Below are positions 42,867 to 52,642 of a DNA stretch of 64,000 nt, piece after piece. Under the pieces are notes generated by a model. That model ran no database searches and was not told where the DNA came from. It saw only the letters and a program-made list of their open reading frames with translations. How positions within the stretch are numbered: position 1 is the stretch's first letter; the number at the start of each line of letters is the position of its first letter. The stretch is from NCBI GenBank assembly GCA_965116055.1, contig OZ220466.1, positions 310,001-374,000 of the forward strand. Direction: 5' to 3'. The position numbers and the translations under genes are program-made. This DNA is from Bin55 sp965116055. GTDB lineage: Bacteria > Pseudomonadota > Gammaproteobacteria > Pseudomonadales > Azotimanducaceae.

Positions 42867-44702
42867 ATGTGCGGTATCGTAGGCGCTGCGACGCAGCGCG
42901 AAGCGTTAGCCATTTTGATGGAGGGCTTGCGCCGACTCGAATATCGCGGCTACGACTCAGCTGGCGTGGCCGTTCAAGCTATTGATCGCTGCGCTATCGA
43001 ACGCGTGCGTTGTGCCGGCAAAGTTAGCGACCTTCAGAATGCGCTTTCGCGCCGTCCAATCACGGGCCAAACGGGCATTGCACACACGCGCTGGGCAACG
43101 CACGGCAAGCCGAGCGAAGCGAACGCGCATCCACATATGTCCAGTGATGCGATTTATGTTGTCCATAACGGCATCATTGAAAATCACGAGCAACTGCGCG
43201 ATGAATTACTGAGTTTAGGCTACGAGCTTGAATCTGATACCGATTCGGAGCTTATCGCTCACTTGATTCACCACCATTACCAGCATGCTTGCGATCTGTC
43301 GGCCGCCGTAGCGGATGTGCGTTGTCAGTTGGACGGTGCGTATGCCATTGCAGTGATGGCACGTGATGCCCCGAACGAAATCGTTGCCGTACGCGGCGGT
43401 TGCCCTCTCGTTGTAGGTTTAGGTATCGGTGAACGCTTCGTGGCGTCTGATGTGGCTGCGTTGCGTCCGGTGACGGATCAATTCATCTTCTTGCATGAAG
43501 GTGATCTGGCGCGCATCACGCCGGATTCGCTAACGATCGTTGATATTAACGGTGAGCCGACGGCGCGTGAAACGGAAACCGTACGAGCCCACGCCGATGA
43601 AATGGACAAAGGAAATTACCGCCATTTCATGGCGAAGGAGATTCATGAGCAACCGCGCGCGCTGCGCAACACGCTTGAAGGGAGAATTGGTAGTAATCGC
43701 ATCTTGGAGAACTCACTCGGGATCAGAGCTCAAGCCATCCTGGATGACACACAAGCGGTCACGATCGTTGGCTGTGGCACAAGTTATTACGCAGCTTGCG
43801 TTGCGAAGTATTGGATTGAGGACATAGCACAAATTCCTTGTAATGCCGAAATCGCTTCAGAGTTCCGTTATCGGAATGTAGTTGTACCTCCCAATAGCCT
43901 GTTTATTTCGTTGTCGCAATCCGGTGAAACGGCCGATACGATCGCCGCGCTCCGTATGGCTAAGGAACGTAACTTTGCACATACGGTCGTCGTGTGTAAC
44001 GTACTGAATAGCACACTCGCGCGCGAAAGCGAGTTACCCATCATGATGAACGCTGGCCCTGAGGTGAGCGTCGCTTCAACGAAGGCATTTACAGCCATGT
44101 TGACGAATCTCTTGTTACTCGCGGTGTTGCTTGGCCGCCAGAGGGGGATAACGGCAGAGCGCGAGACTGAAATCGTGCGCGAATTGCATGTGCTGGATCG
44201 GGTTGTTTACCGAACGCTGGGGTTGGATCGGCAACTGCGCGAACTCGCGAAAGAATTCATGCACAAACACCATGTGCTGTTTCTAGGTCGTGGTTTGCAG
44301 TATCCGATTGCTTGTGAAGGCGCATTGAAACTCAAGGAACTTTCGTATATTCACGCTGAAGGTTACCCCACGGGTGAGCTAAAACACGGTCCACTCGCAT
44401 TGGTTGATGCGGACATGCCGGTCGTCGCAGTCGCCCCGAGCAATGAATTGCTGGAGAAGGTGCAATCGAATGTTGAGGAAGTCAGAGCGAGAGGTGGCAT
44501 GCTGTACGTTTTTGCTGACGCAGAAGCGGGATTCAAGACCAGTGACAGCATTAAGGTCATTGAGGTGCCTAAGATAGACCCCTTAATGGCGCCCATAGTG
44601 TTCGTTGTGCCGTTGCAACTGTTGGCCTACCATGTCGCCGTACAAAAAGGCACGGATGTGGATCAACCTCGCAATTTAGCGAAATCGGTCACTGTCGAAT
44701 AA
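42867..44702 (+). CDS. glmS: Glutamine-fructose-6-phosphate aminotransferase (isomerizing)
   Basis: A 611-residue enzyme forming glucosamine-6-phosphate, the step before GlmU. The N-terminal MCGIVGA exposes Cys2 as nucleophile after Met removal; RRLEYRGYDSAGV and THGKPSEANAHPH are glutaminase landmarks. Two SIS domains follow (GCGTSYYAACVAKYW; SQSGETADT) with LAKSVTVE at the end. No ribozyme-like leader is seen. Confidence 0.98.
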   Translation: MCGIVGAATQREALAILMEGLRRLEYRGYDSAGVAVQAIDRCAIERVRCAGKVSDLQNALSRRPITGQTGIAHTRWATHGKPSEANAHPHMSSDAIYVVHNGIIENHEQLRDELLSLGYELESDTDSELIAHLIHHHYQHACDLSAAVADVRCQLDGAYAIAVMARDAPNEIVAVRGGCPLVVGLGIGERFVASDVAALRPVTDQFIFLHEGDLARITPDSLTIVDINGEPTARETETVRAHADEMDKGNYRHFMAKEIHEQPRALRNTLEGRIGSNRILENSLGIRAQAILDDTQAVTIVGCGTSYYAACVAKYWIEDIAQIPCNAEIASEFRYRNVVVPPNSLFISLSQSGETADTIAALRMAKERNFAHTVVVCNVLNSTLARESELPIMMNAGPEVSVASTKAFTAMLTNLLLLAVLLGRQRGITAERETEIVRELHVLDRVVYRTLGLDRQLRELAKEFMHKHHVLFLGRGLQYPIACEGALKLKELSYIHAEGYPTGELKHGPLALVDADMPVVAVAPSNELLEKVQSNVEEVRARGGMLYVFADAEAGFKTSDSIKVIEVPKIDPLMAPIVFVVPLQLLAYHVAVQKGTDVDQPRNLAKSVTVE

Positions 44703-44816
44703 CCAGTCGTGCGGCTTTGATCTATATTTTGCGCTGCGTTTGTTAGCGATTCAACGACTTCCCTAACGCGCACGAAATGAGCTGCACGTACACGTAGTAG
44801 AACTAAATGAAGATGC

Positions 44817-46856
44817 ATGTCAGAGACTGAGCCATTGTTCGTGGAGACAGCGGCGCTGGACGGATTAAATGAGCAACAGTTAGAAGCAGTCACTGCCAAA
44901 CCAGGTCATCAGCTTATCGTGGCGGGCGCTGGTTCAGGTAAAACGCGAGTTCTAGTGCATCGTTTCGTGCATTTGATTGAGCACTACGGTTTTAGTCCGT
45001 ACGAAATGGTGGCCGTTACTTTTACCAACAAGGCGGCGCGGGTTTTATCAGAACGCGTGGCAGAACTTCTCAATATAGACACGCGTCGTCTCTGGATTGG
45101 CACCTTTCATGGTTTAGCGAATCGGATGCTACGCGAACACCACGAATTAGCGAATTTACCACGAAGTTATCAAATCATTGCTGCCGACGATCAACGCCGG
45201 ATCGTGCGCAGACTCATGCAGGATCTTGGGATGGACATGAAAGACCCCACCCCTATCGAGATGTCCAATTGGATAGGTCGCAGGAAAGACGAAGGCCGGA
45301 GATCCATGCATATTCAGCCTGGCCACAACCCCAGACTTGCTCGAAATATTGAACTTTACAGCGTGTATGAGAAATATTGCGAAGGTAATGGAGTTGTAGA
45401 TTTTGCTGAAATACTGTTACGCTGCCATGAAATGCTTTTGGCCCACGATGATTTACTGGAGGCATACCGCGAGCGTTTCAGCTACCTGTTGGTAGATGAA
45501 TTCCAAGACACCAACGCGATTCAGTATTACTGGATTCAATTGCTTGCAGGTGATCGAGCTCATGTCATGGCCGTAGGTGACGACGATCAATCCATTTACG
45601 GCTGGCGCGGTGCGATAGTACAGAATATCCGCGATTTTTCGACGGATTTTCCTAACACGCAAATCGTCCGGTTAGAACGCAACTACCGATCTACAGGAAA
45701 TATCCTCAATGCTGCAAATAAGGTCATCGAAAACAATGACGATCGACTAGGTAAGACCCTTTGGACCGATGCGCGCGCCGGCAACCCGGTCCACGTATAT
45801 TGGTGCGACACCAGCGTAGACGAGGCACAGTACGTCTTCGCTGAGTTGAGCGCCTGGACTAAGGCGGATAGTCATCGTACATTCGACGATGTCGCGGTAC
45901 TGTATCGGAATCACTTTCAATCTCGCATGATTGAGTCCCAATTGCAGACTTTTGGGGTACCGTATACGATCCGTGGCGGTTCGCGATTCTATGATCGCCT
46001 TGAAGTGCGGGACGCCTTGGGCTTCATGCACCTCATTGTTAATCGCCACGCCGATACCGCTTTTGATCGGGTGCTTAATGCCATGCCGCGAGGTATCGGC
46101 GAAACATCACAACAGCTCATCCGAGAAATGGCCGCTCGCGAGGAGTGGAGCTTATGGGATGCGGCGATGCGCGGCATGGCTAAGAAAGCGTACCCGAGTC
46201 GCCTATATATCCAACTGAAGAAATTCATTGAAGAGATTGAGCGACTCGCTTCGTTGTGCGAAGATAAGAATCTTGAACAGGTCGCTTCGATATGCGTACA
46301 CAAATCCGGGTTGATGGATTACCTGTTGAAGTCTGAACGTAATGAGCAACTGCGGCAGTCGCGCAGCGAAAACCTGCAGGAATTTATTCGCGGTTGCCGA
46401 CAGTTCGAACAAAACGTTCGTCAAGACCAGCCCAACGGGGATGGGAAATCCGTGTTACAGGCATTTCTAGATTCCGTGAGCTTGGATGCGGGAGATTTCG
46501 AAGAGGATATAGGTCCCGCCGTCAGTCTTATGACGCTACATGCAGCCAAAGGATTGGAGTTTCCATTGGTCTTTATGATCGGCATGACCGACGGTCGATT
46601 TCCGCATTGGATAAACGTGCAAGAGCCGATGAAACTTCTTGAAGAACGTCGTCTTGCCTACGTTGGATTGACGCGCGCGATGCAGGAATTGCACTTGACC
46701 TATACAACGGAAGTTACGCGTTACGAAGCCCGTGGCGGTACCCCGCGAATGTCGCGTTTTATCAAAGAAATTCCGGCCGAGTATCTAGATTTCAAACATC
46801 GTTTCGCCCAGCGGGAGTGGGCGCGGAAAAATGCTAAGACGCCGAGACGGTGGTGA
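44817..46856 (+). CDS. uvrD: UvrD/PcrA-family DNA helicase
   Basis: A 679-residue superfamily 1A 3'-5' helicase. Motifs in order: Q-motif LNEQQLEAV, I AGAGSGKTRVL, Ia VTFTNKAA, II LLVDEFQDTN, III GDDDQSIYGWRGA, IV RNYRST, V LHAAKGLEFPLVF, VI LAYVGLTRA. The C-terminus SRFIKEIPAEYL is typical of UvrD, which acts in mismatch and excision repair. Rep is a less likely alternative. Confidence 0.92.
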   Translation: MSETEPLFVETAALDGLNEQQLEAVTAKPGHQLIVAGAGSGKTRVLVHRFVHLIEHYGFSPYEMVAVTFTNKAARVLSERVAELLNIDTRRLWIGTFHGLANRMLREHHELANLPRSYQIIAADDQRRIVRRLMQDLGMDMKDPTPIEMSNWIGRRKDEGRRSMHIQPGHNPRLARNIELYSVYEKYCEGNGVVDFAEILLRCHEMLLAHDDLLEAYRERFSYLLVDEFQDTNAIQYYWIQLLAGDRAHVMAVGDDDQSIYGWRGAIVQNIRDFSTDFPNTQIVRLERNYRSTGNILNAANKVIENNDDRLGKTLWTDARAGNPVHVYWCDTSVDEAQYVFAELSAWTKADSHRTFDDVAVLYRNHFQSRMIESQLQTFGVPYTIRGGSRFYDRLEVRDALGFMHLIVNRHADTAFDRVLNAMPRGIGETSQQLIREMAAREEWSLWDAAMRGMAKKAYPSRLYIQLKKFIEEIERLASLCEDKNLEQVASICVHKSGLMDYLLKSERNEQLRQSRSENLQEFIRGCRQFEQNVRQDQPNGDGKSVLQAFLDSVSLDAGDFEEDIGPAVSLMTLHAAKGLEFPLVFMIGMTDGRFPHWINVQEPMKLLEERRLAYVGLTRAMQELHLTYTTEVTRYEARGGTPRMSRFIKEIPAEYLDFKHRFAQREWARKNAKTPRRW

Positions 46857-46866
46857 CTTTAACTGA

Positions 46867-46893
46867 ATATAACGCTTGTCTTAAGCGTTATAT
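46867..46893. terminator. Hairpin after uvrD
   Basis: ATATAACGCTT and AAGCGTTATAT form an 11-bp stem with a five-base loop, 11 bases past the helicase stop. The U-run is poor (ATCGTATC), so termination is plausible but not certain. Confidence 0.45.
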
Positions 46894-46965
46894 ATCGTAT
46901 CGGCACTACTGAGATTTGTCGGAAGTCCGTTTGCCTGCCCCGCATGTGGCAAGTGACGTGCTGAG

Positions 46966-47946
46966 TTGACCGCACAGCGTACAAAGATCGCGATCTGCGT
47001 TAACCCCATGGCCGGGCGCGACGTGCGGCGGTTGACGGCACGGGCTTCGACGGTCACGCACGAAGCAAAAATGGATTACGTCGCACGTATCGCGGCGGGT
47101 GTGGACGCCGCGGGCATAGACGAAATCTTGATCGCTCGCGAACCGTTTCGGATTGCCGAGAAAGCGCTGCAATGGATGCGGTTGCGCGCAGAAGTTACAA
47201 CGCTCGATGTCAAACTCACTCATGACTCGCGTGACACGGCTCGTGCGATTGAGGCGTTTCGAGAACAAGGCGTCAATCACGTGGTTGCGCTGGGCGGCGA
47301 TGGGACGCAGCGCATCGTCGCGTCTTCCCCCGAGCTCTATCTCATACCGCTCTCCACGGGTACCAATAACGTGTTTCCGCTGTCGGTTGAACCCACTATC
47401 GCAGGAGTTGTCGCGGGGTTGGGTGCACGAGGTCTACTACCCCGAGACGAGCTTTGTCAGCGTGCGAAAATCGCCAAACTTCGCATCGGCTCGCGTATTT
47501 GCGACATTGGTTTGATTGACATAGTACGGTTGGAAGACGATTTTGTCGGTAATTTCCAACCATTTGATGAGACTAAGTTGCGAGAAATGGTGCTCACTCG
47601 TGCCGAGCCTGACGCGATAGGTATGTCTCCCATAGGCGGATTGATTGATCCGGTTGATGCAAACGATGAATGCGGACTTTACGTGAAGTTCGGTTTGGGT
47701 AAGCGCCGCCGCGTACCGTTATCGCCTGGATATTTCCGCGATGTTCATGTCGCGAGCACCCGCCGCATGGCGTTAAACGAAGTTTGCGAACTAGCCGCGT
47801 CCGGCTTGATTGCTATTGATGGCGATAGGCTCCACCGTATTCATGCGGGCGAGCCCGTGCAAGTTGAGATCACAAGGGAAGGCCCGTATGTTTACGACAT
47901 CGCGGCGAGCATGCGATTTGCGGCAGCTCATGGGTTACTTGGGTAG
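46966..47946 (+). CDS. NAD kinase-like protein (ATP-NAD/AcoX kinase family)
   Basis: A 326-residue protein with KIAICVNPMAGRDVRR at the N-terminus, VVALGGDGTQR (the GGDGT phosphate-binding motif of NAD and diacylglycerol-type kinases) and LIPLSTGTNNVFP. The C-terminal beta domain ends IAIDGDRLHRI. It most resembles the AcoX-like branch, some of which sit in catabolic operons. The kinase substrate is unproven. The start is TTG 46966. Confidence 0.8.
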   Translation: MTAQRTKIAICVNPMAGRDVRRLTARASTVTHEAKMDYVARIAAGVDAAGIDEILIAREPFRIAEKALQWMRLRAEVTTLDVKLTHDSRDTARAIEAFREQGVNHVVALGGDGTQRIVASSPELYLIPLSTGTNNVFPLSVEPTIAGVVAGLGARGLLPRDELCQRAKIAKLRIGSRICDIGLIDIVRLEDDFVGNFQPFDETKLREMVLTRAEPDAIGMSPIGGLIDPVDANDECGLYVKFGLGKRRRVPLSPGYFRDVHVASTRRMALNEVCELAASGLIAIDGDRLHRIHAGEPVQVEITREGPYVYDIAASMRFAAAHGLLG

Positions 47947-48030
47947 CCCTGTGTTATGTTGGACTGTGTCTGATCAGCATCAAACTGCGTTGATAATTTC
48001 TGGCTTGCCATATATGTCCAAGGCCGTCGC

Positions 48031-49152
48031 GTGATTAAGAAACTCATCGTGAGTGTGTTCATAACGGCGCTGATCGCTTCGTGCGCGAAAACCGAAAAAG
48101 CCTCCCCTGCGTCCTCACTTGATCCTGAGCCTTTATCGGTCCAAGCCGATCCGCTTGAGTGGAAGATGGTCATGGCATGGCCGAAGAATCTTCCAGGCTT
48201 AGCGACTTCAGCTGAGCGCCTGGCGCAAAACATTACGGCGATGTCCAACGGTCGATTGACCGTCAAGGTCTATGGTGCAGGTGAGTACGTGCCGGCATTT
48301 CAGGTGTTCGATGCGGTATCAAGCGGTACGGCGGAGATGGGCCATAGTGCGGCTTACTACTGGCGCGGCAAAGCGCCGATTTTTTCGGTATTCGGAACGG
48401 TCCCGTACGGCATGACAGCGCGGGAGACTAACAGCTGGCTGCACTACGGTGGCGGCTTGGAATTGTGGCGCGAAGCCTACGAGCCGTTCAATCTCATTCC
48501 GTTTCCGGCCGGAAATTCTGGTGTGCAAATGGCCGGTTGGTTCAATAAAGAAATCAACGGGTTGGAAGATATTCAAGGTCTTAAGATGCGGATACCTGGA
48601 CTTGGCGGCGATGTATTTCAACGTGCAGGCGGAGTAGCCGTGCAGTTGCCGGGTAATGAGTTGTTTACGTCGCTGCAAACCGGTGTGATTGATGCTACTG
48701 AATGGGTAGGACCCTATAACGACTTAGCGTTTGGGTTGTACGACATCGCGTCCTACTACTACTACCCTGGCTGGCAGGAGCCTAATGCCGTGCTAGAGCT
48801 CATGGTCAATAAGACTGCCTATGAATCGTTACCGACCGACTTGCAAAAAATCATTGAAGTTGCGGCTCGTGCGGCCACGCAGGATATGCTTGATGAATAC
48901 ACGGCTCGCAATATGACCAGTTTGAATACGCTGATTGAGGAACATGGTGTGGAACTACGTCAACTACCTCCGGATGTCCTGGCGGCATTTCGCGAACATG
49001 CCCGCACGGTACTTGATGAACTCGAAACGGGGGATGAGTTGTCTGCTCGCGTGGTGGCTTCGTATAAAGCGTTTCAGGCGACTGCCAGCGAATGGCACGC
49101 CATCGCTGAAGAGGCTTATTTCGCTGTGCGTCGAGCTGACGACAGCTTGTAG
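48031..49152 (+). CDS. TRAP transporter substrate-binding lipoprotein (DctP family)
   Basis: A 373-residue periplasmic binding protein. The N-terminus MIKKLIVSVFITALIASC ends in a lipobox with lipidated Cys at about 18, so it is likely membrane-tethered. WKMVMAWPKNLPGL, LKMRIPGLGGDVFQRAGG and the Arg/Trp substrate site in VIDATEWVGPYND resemble the DctP family members that bind large organic acids (for example pyruvate-like or 2-oxo acids). Start is GTG 48031. The membrane subunits are about 7 kb away at 56016-57876 on the other strand. Confidence 0.88.
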   Translation: MIKKLIVSVFITALIASCAKTEKASPASSLDPEPLSVQADPLEWKMVMAWPKNLPGLATSAERLAQNITAMSNGRLTVKVYGAGEYVPAFQVFDAVSSGTAEMGHSAAYYWRGKAPIFSVFGTVPYGMTARETNSWLHYGGGLELWREAYEPFNLIPFPAGNSGVQMAGWFNKEINGLEDIQGLKMRIPGLGGDVFQRAGGVAVQLPGNELFTSLQTGVIDATEWVGPYNDLAFGLYDIASYYYYPGWQEPNAVLELMVNKTAYESLPTDLQKIIEVAARAATQDMLDEYTARNMTSLNTLIEEHGVELRQLPPDVLAAFREHARTVLDELETGDELSARVVASYKAFQATASEWHAIAEEAYFAVRRADDSL

Positions 49153-49193
49153 ATAAGCGCCCTCATCTTGGATTTTCTAGATAAAACAGGCTC

Positions 49194-52100
49194 ATGTTTA
49201 GACGCGTCTTAATTGCTAATCGAGGCGAAATCGCCATTCGTAGCGCCCGCGCGGCACAAAGTCTTGGTATTGAGAGCGTTGCGGTCTATCCGCATGCTGA
49301 CCGCGCGTGTCTGCATGTGCAATTGGCCTCACAAGCCCAAGCGCTAACGACCCCAGAAGGCGCTTCGCCAGTTGCTGCTTATCTTGACGGTGAGCAAATC
49401 ATTAAGGTGGCAAAGCAGACGGGTTGCGACTGTATTCATCCAGGCTATGGATTCTTGTCGGAAAACGCCGACTTTGCCGAGCGGTGCGCCGCTGAAGATA
49501 TGGTGTTTGTCGGTCCGCCTGCCTCGGTTTTACGTGCGTTTGGGAATAAAGTGGCAGCACGGGAGTTGGCGGCGAGCGTGGGTGTGCCGGTCGTTCCTGG
49601 TAGCGTAGAAACCGTACGAAATAAAGATACGGCGGCGAAAGTTGCGACGGATATAGGGTACCCGGTGATGCTGAAGGCAGAGGCCGGGGGCGGCGGCAGA
49701 GGCATGCGGGTCGTCGATACGGCAGACGAACTGGATGAAGCGTATGTGCGTTGCAGCAGTGAAGCTCAAGCAGCCTTCGGTGATGGTTCGATTTTTGTCG
49801 AAAAACTCGTGCGGAATCCACGCCACATTGAGGTGCAGATCCTCGCCGACAACCGCGGTGAGGTCGTGCATTTATTCGAAAGAGACTGCTCGATTCAATT
49901 ACGCCATCAAAAAGTGATGGAATTCGCCCCCGCGCCGAATTTGGACGCGACCATACGGCAAGAGATGTTGGACCATGCAGTCGCGTTATGTCGTAAAGTG
50001 GGCTACTCGAATGCCGGCACCGTCGAATTCTTGGTCGATGTTGAAGCAGGTAGGTACTACTTCATTGAGTGCAATCCACGGATTCAAGTGGAGCATACGG
50101 TCACCGAGCAAATCACAGGTATTGATTTAGTCGAAGCGCAGTTTCGCATAGCGGCGGGTGAACCGCTCGAATCGTTGGGGATCGTTGATCAGCAGTCCGT
50201 ACACAATCCGAGTGGATACAGCGTCCAGGCCCGCGTAACAGCGACCAGTACAGGTACTGTCACTGGCTATAGAGAACCCTCCGGACCAGGCGTTCGCGTG
50301 GACGGTTGTGGTTATGCCGGCTACCCGGTGAGCGCTCAATTCGATCCATTGCTTGCAAAGGTCGTCGCCACGACCGGCCGAGATTTCGCTAGCGCAGTGG
50401 CTCGTGCACGTCAAGCATTGGCCGAATTTCAAATCAGCGGTCTAGCGACGAATCTCGGCACCTTAATTGCGATTTGCGAGAACGAGCAGGTGCGAGGCGG
50501 CGATGCACGGACTTCATTGCTTAGTGATCAATCGGAACTGTTGAAGGCGGATGGCGCCGCGGACCATGCAGCCCTGATTGGATTCCTGGAGCAAAGCAGT
50601 AGCGGGAAGGTTGAGCAAGGCCATGGGAACACAGCGCGCATGGATGTGCCTATGCGTCCGCCCATTGAAATGGCCGATGGCAATGCCGCGGTTGTCAATC
50701 CGATGGAAAGTACATTGGTGTCGTGGTCTGCTGCAGTAGGGGACATTGTCACGCCCGGCGATCCGATCGCGGTGGTTACCGCAATGAAAATGGAAACGGT
50801 GCTGACGGCGCCATGCGCTGGTCGCGTCGCGACGATCCAAACACTCAACGCTGGCGATGTGCTCGCGGTCAATGAAGTGATCGCGTCAATTGCCCCAGCG
50901 GAAGGCCAAGCTGCGCTCGACGGCACTGACTCAAAACGAACGTCTGGATGGGAAGTAACACTTGATCAGGTGGCCACGTTGCAGTCGCTAGCTGAGGCGC
51001 GCTTTGCGCCTGATTCCGATGACCCAGGTGTGATTCGTCAGCGTAGTCGTAACAAGCTCACCTGTCGCGAACGTATTGAGATGCTGCTTGATGCAGACTC
51101 GTTTCATGAGATCGGATCCGTTACGGGATTTGCGTCGTACGACGAAGACGGCAACATCGTCGCGTTTACGCCGGCAAATCATGTGGGCGGTTGGGGTGCG
51201 ATCGAACAGCGCATGACGATCGTCTGCGCGGACGATTTCACCTCGCGTGGTGGCCACGCAGACGGCGCAATCGGTGCGAAAAGCAGTCATCTGGATCGAT
51301 TGTCGATTGAAATGCGGGCGCCGTCCGTGCGCTTGTTAGATGGATCGTCCGGTGGCGGCAGTGTCGCGGCCATGGTCCCACAACAAAAGAAGGATGGCGA
51401 GAGCGCCGCGAAAGAAAGCTCGGGCGCTATCAAAGCCGGACGCCCGCGAGTCGCGGGCGGTGGCGGTTCGTTTTTACCTGGGCACCTTGGCAGTGCCATG
51501 TACACCGAGCAACTGGCTACCGTGCCGGTCGTGAACATGCTGCTTGGTAGCGTTGTAGGTATCGGCGCCGCGAAAGCCGTACTTGGGCATTTTTCAGTAA
51601 TGGTACGGGACATTGCGCAACTATTCGTTGCGGGTCCGCCTGTCGTGAAACATGCGATGGGTTATGACATCACGAAGGAAGATTTGGGCGATTGGCGCAT
51701 TCACTGTACGAACGGGTCCGTCGATAACCTAGCCGAAAGCGAAGAAGACGCAGCGGCTTTGGTGCGGCAATTCTTGTCGTATCTCCCGTCTAGCGTGTAT
51801 GAAGCGCCGCCCGTACGCGCGCCAACGGATCCTGACGATCGTCGCGAGGACGAGCTACTTACGCTCATTCCAAGAAAACGTACCACGACATTCAATATTC
51901 GGCGAGCGATTGATTTGATGGTGGACCGAGATTCGTTCTTCGAGATCGGGGCTCTTTGGGGCACGGACCAAGTTACCGGGTTAGCTCGATTTGCAGGCCA
52001 TCCCGTAGGCGTGATAGCCTCCGATAGCCAACACGTGAACGGCGGGGCGCTTACCGCTGACGGTTGTCGCAAGTTAACGCGACACTTGGACTTATGCGAT

Positions 52101-52601
52101 CTATTTCACTTGCCGGTGTTGAATTTAGTCGACAATCCTGGTTTCGCGGTTGGCTTAGAACATGAAGCAGCGGGCACGATTCGCGCTGGCGGCGAATGGA
52201 TGGTTGCTTTTTCGCAAGTCAAGGTGCCGGTGTTTACGGTGCTCATGCGCCGAAGTTTCGGTGTGGCCGGTAACAACTATGCAACGCCGCGTGCTACGCC
52301 ATCAATGCGTGTTGCTTGGCCTGCGGCAGATACGGGTGGCATTCCGCCTGAAGGTGGCATTGAAGCGGCCTATAAGCGCCAATTGGCCGAAGCTGCCGAC
52401 CCGGAAGCATTACGAGCTGAGTTGAATGCGCGAATCGAAAGCGCGCGCGGACCGCTGGGGCCGCTCTCAAGATTTCAGATCGAAGAAATGATTGATCCTC
52501 GAGATACCCGACGCTTCATTTGCGAATGGGTCAGACTAGCCTATCGACTAGTATCTTTACCCGACCAGCTGCATTCTCGGCCGTTGCAATTTCGACCTTA
52601 G
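49194..52601 (+). CDS. Single-chain acyl-CoA carboxylase (BC-BCCP-CT), third copy
   Basis: A 1,135-residue fusion. Biotin carboxylase about 1-450: FRRVLIANRGEIAIR, HPGYGFLSENA, GGGGRGMRVV, the usual ATP-site His in QLRHQK, ECNPRIQVEH. Biotin carrier about 500-570 with TAMKMETVL (Lys532). Carboxyltransferase about 610-1135, including GGHADGAIGAK, GGGSVAAM, LNLVDNPGFAVG and SFGVAGNNY. It is divergent from the tandem pair at 26-33 kb and keeps canonical catalytic motifs. Substrate unknown. An esterase gene follows, possibly in the same transcript. Confidence 0.92.
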   Translation: MFRRVLIANRGEIAIRSARAAQSLGIESVAVYPHADRACLHVQLASQAQALTTPEGASPVAAYLDGEQIIKVAKQTGCDCIHPGYGFLSENADFAERCAAEDMVFVGPPASVLRAFGNKVAARELAASVGVPVVPGSVETVRNKDTAAKVATDIGYPVMLKAEAGGGGRGMRVVDTADELDEAYVRCSSEAQAAFGDGSIFVEKLVRNPRHIEVQILADNRGEVVHLFERDCSIQLRHQKVMEFAPAPNLDATIRQEMLDHAVALCRKVGYSNAGTVEFLVDVEAGRYYFIECNPRIQVEHTVTEQITGIDLVEAQFRIAAGEPLESLGIVDQQSVHNPSGYSVQARVTATSTGTVTGYREPSGPGVRVDGCGYAGYPVSAQFDPLLAKVVATTGRDFASAVARARQALAEFQISGLATNLGTLIAICENEQVRGGDARTSLLSDQSELLKADGAADHAALIGFLEQSSSGKVEQGHGNTARMDVPMRPPIEMADGNAAVVNPMESTLVSWSAAVGDIVTPGDPIAVVTAMKMETVLTAPCAGRVATIQTLNAGDVLAVNEVIASIAPAEGQAALDGTDSKRTSGWEVTLDQVATLQSLAEARFAPDSDDPGVIRQRSRNKLTCRERIEMLLDADSFHEIGSVTGFASYDEDGNIVAFTPANHVGGWGAIEQRMTIVCADDFTSRGGHADGAIGAKSSHLDRLSIEMRAPSVRLLDGSSGGGSVAAMVPQQKKDGESAAKESSGAIKAGRPRVAGGGGSFLPGHLGSAMYTEQLATVPVVNMLLGSVVGIGAAKAVLGHFSVMVRDIAQLFVAGPPVVKHAMGYDITKEDLGDWRIHCTNGSVDNLAESEEDAAALVRQFLSYLPSSVYEAPPVRAPTDPDDRREDELLTLIPRKRTTTFNIRRAIDLMVDRDSFFEIGALWGTDQVTGLARFAGHPVGVIASDSQHVNGGALTADGCRKLTRHLDLCDLFHLPVLNLVDNPGFAVGLEHEAAGTIRAGGEWMVAFSQVKVPVFTVLMRRSFGVAGNNYATPRATPSMRVAWPAADTGGIPPEGGIEAAYKRQLAEAADPEALRAELNARIESARGPLGPLSRFQIEEMIDPRDTRRFICEWVRLAYRLVSLPDQLHSRPLQFRP

Positions 52602-52642
52602 ATATGCAGGATGGAGGAAAGTTTGAATCGGTATAGCGAACA

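Noticed and set aside
42867..44702. glmS ribozyme upstream of glmS
   Set aside because: Only six bases separate glmU and glmS, and the ribozyme is a Gram-positive feature.
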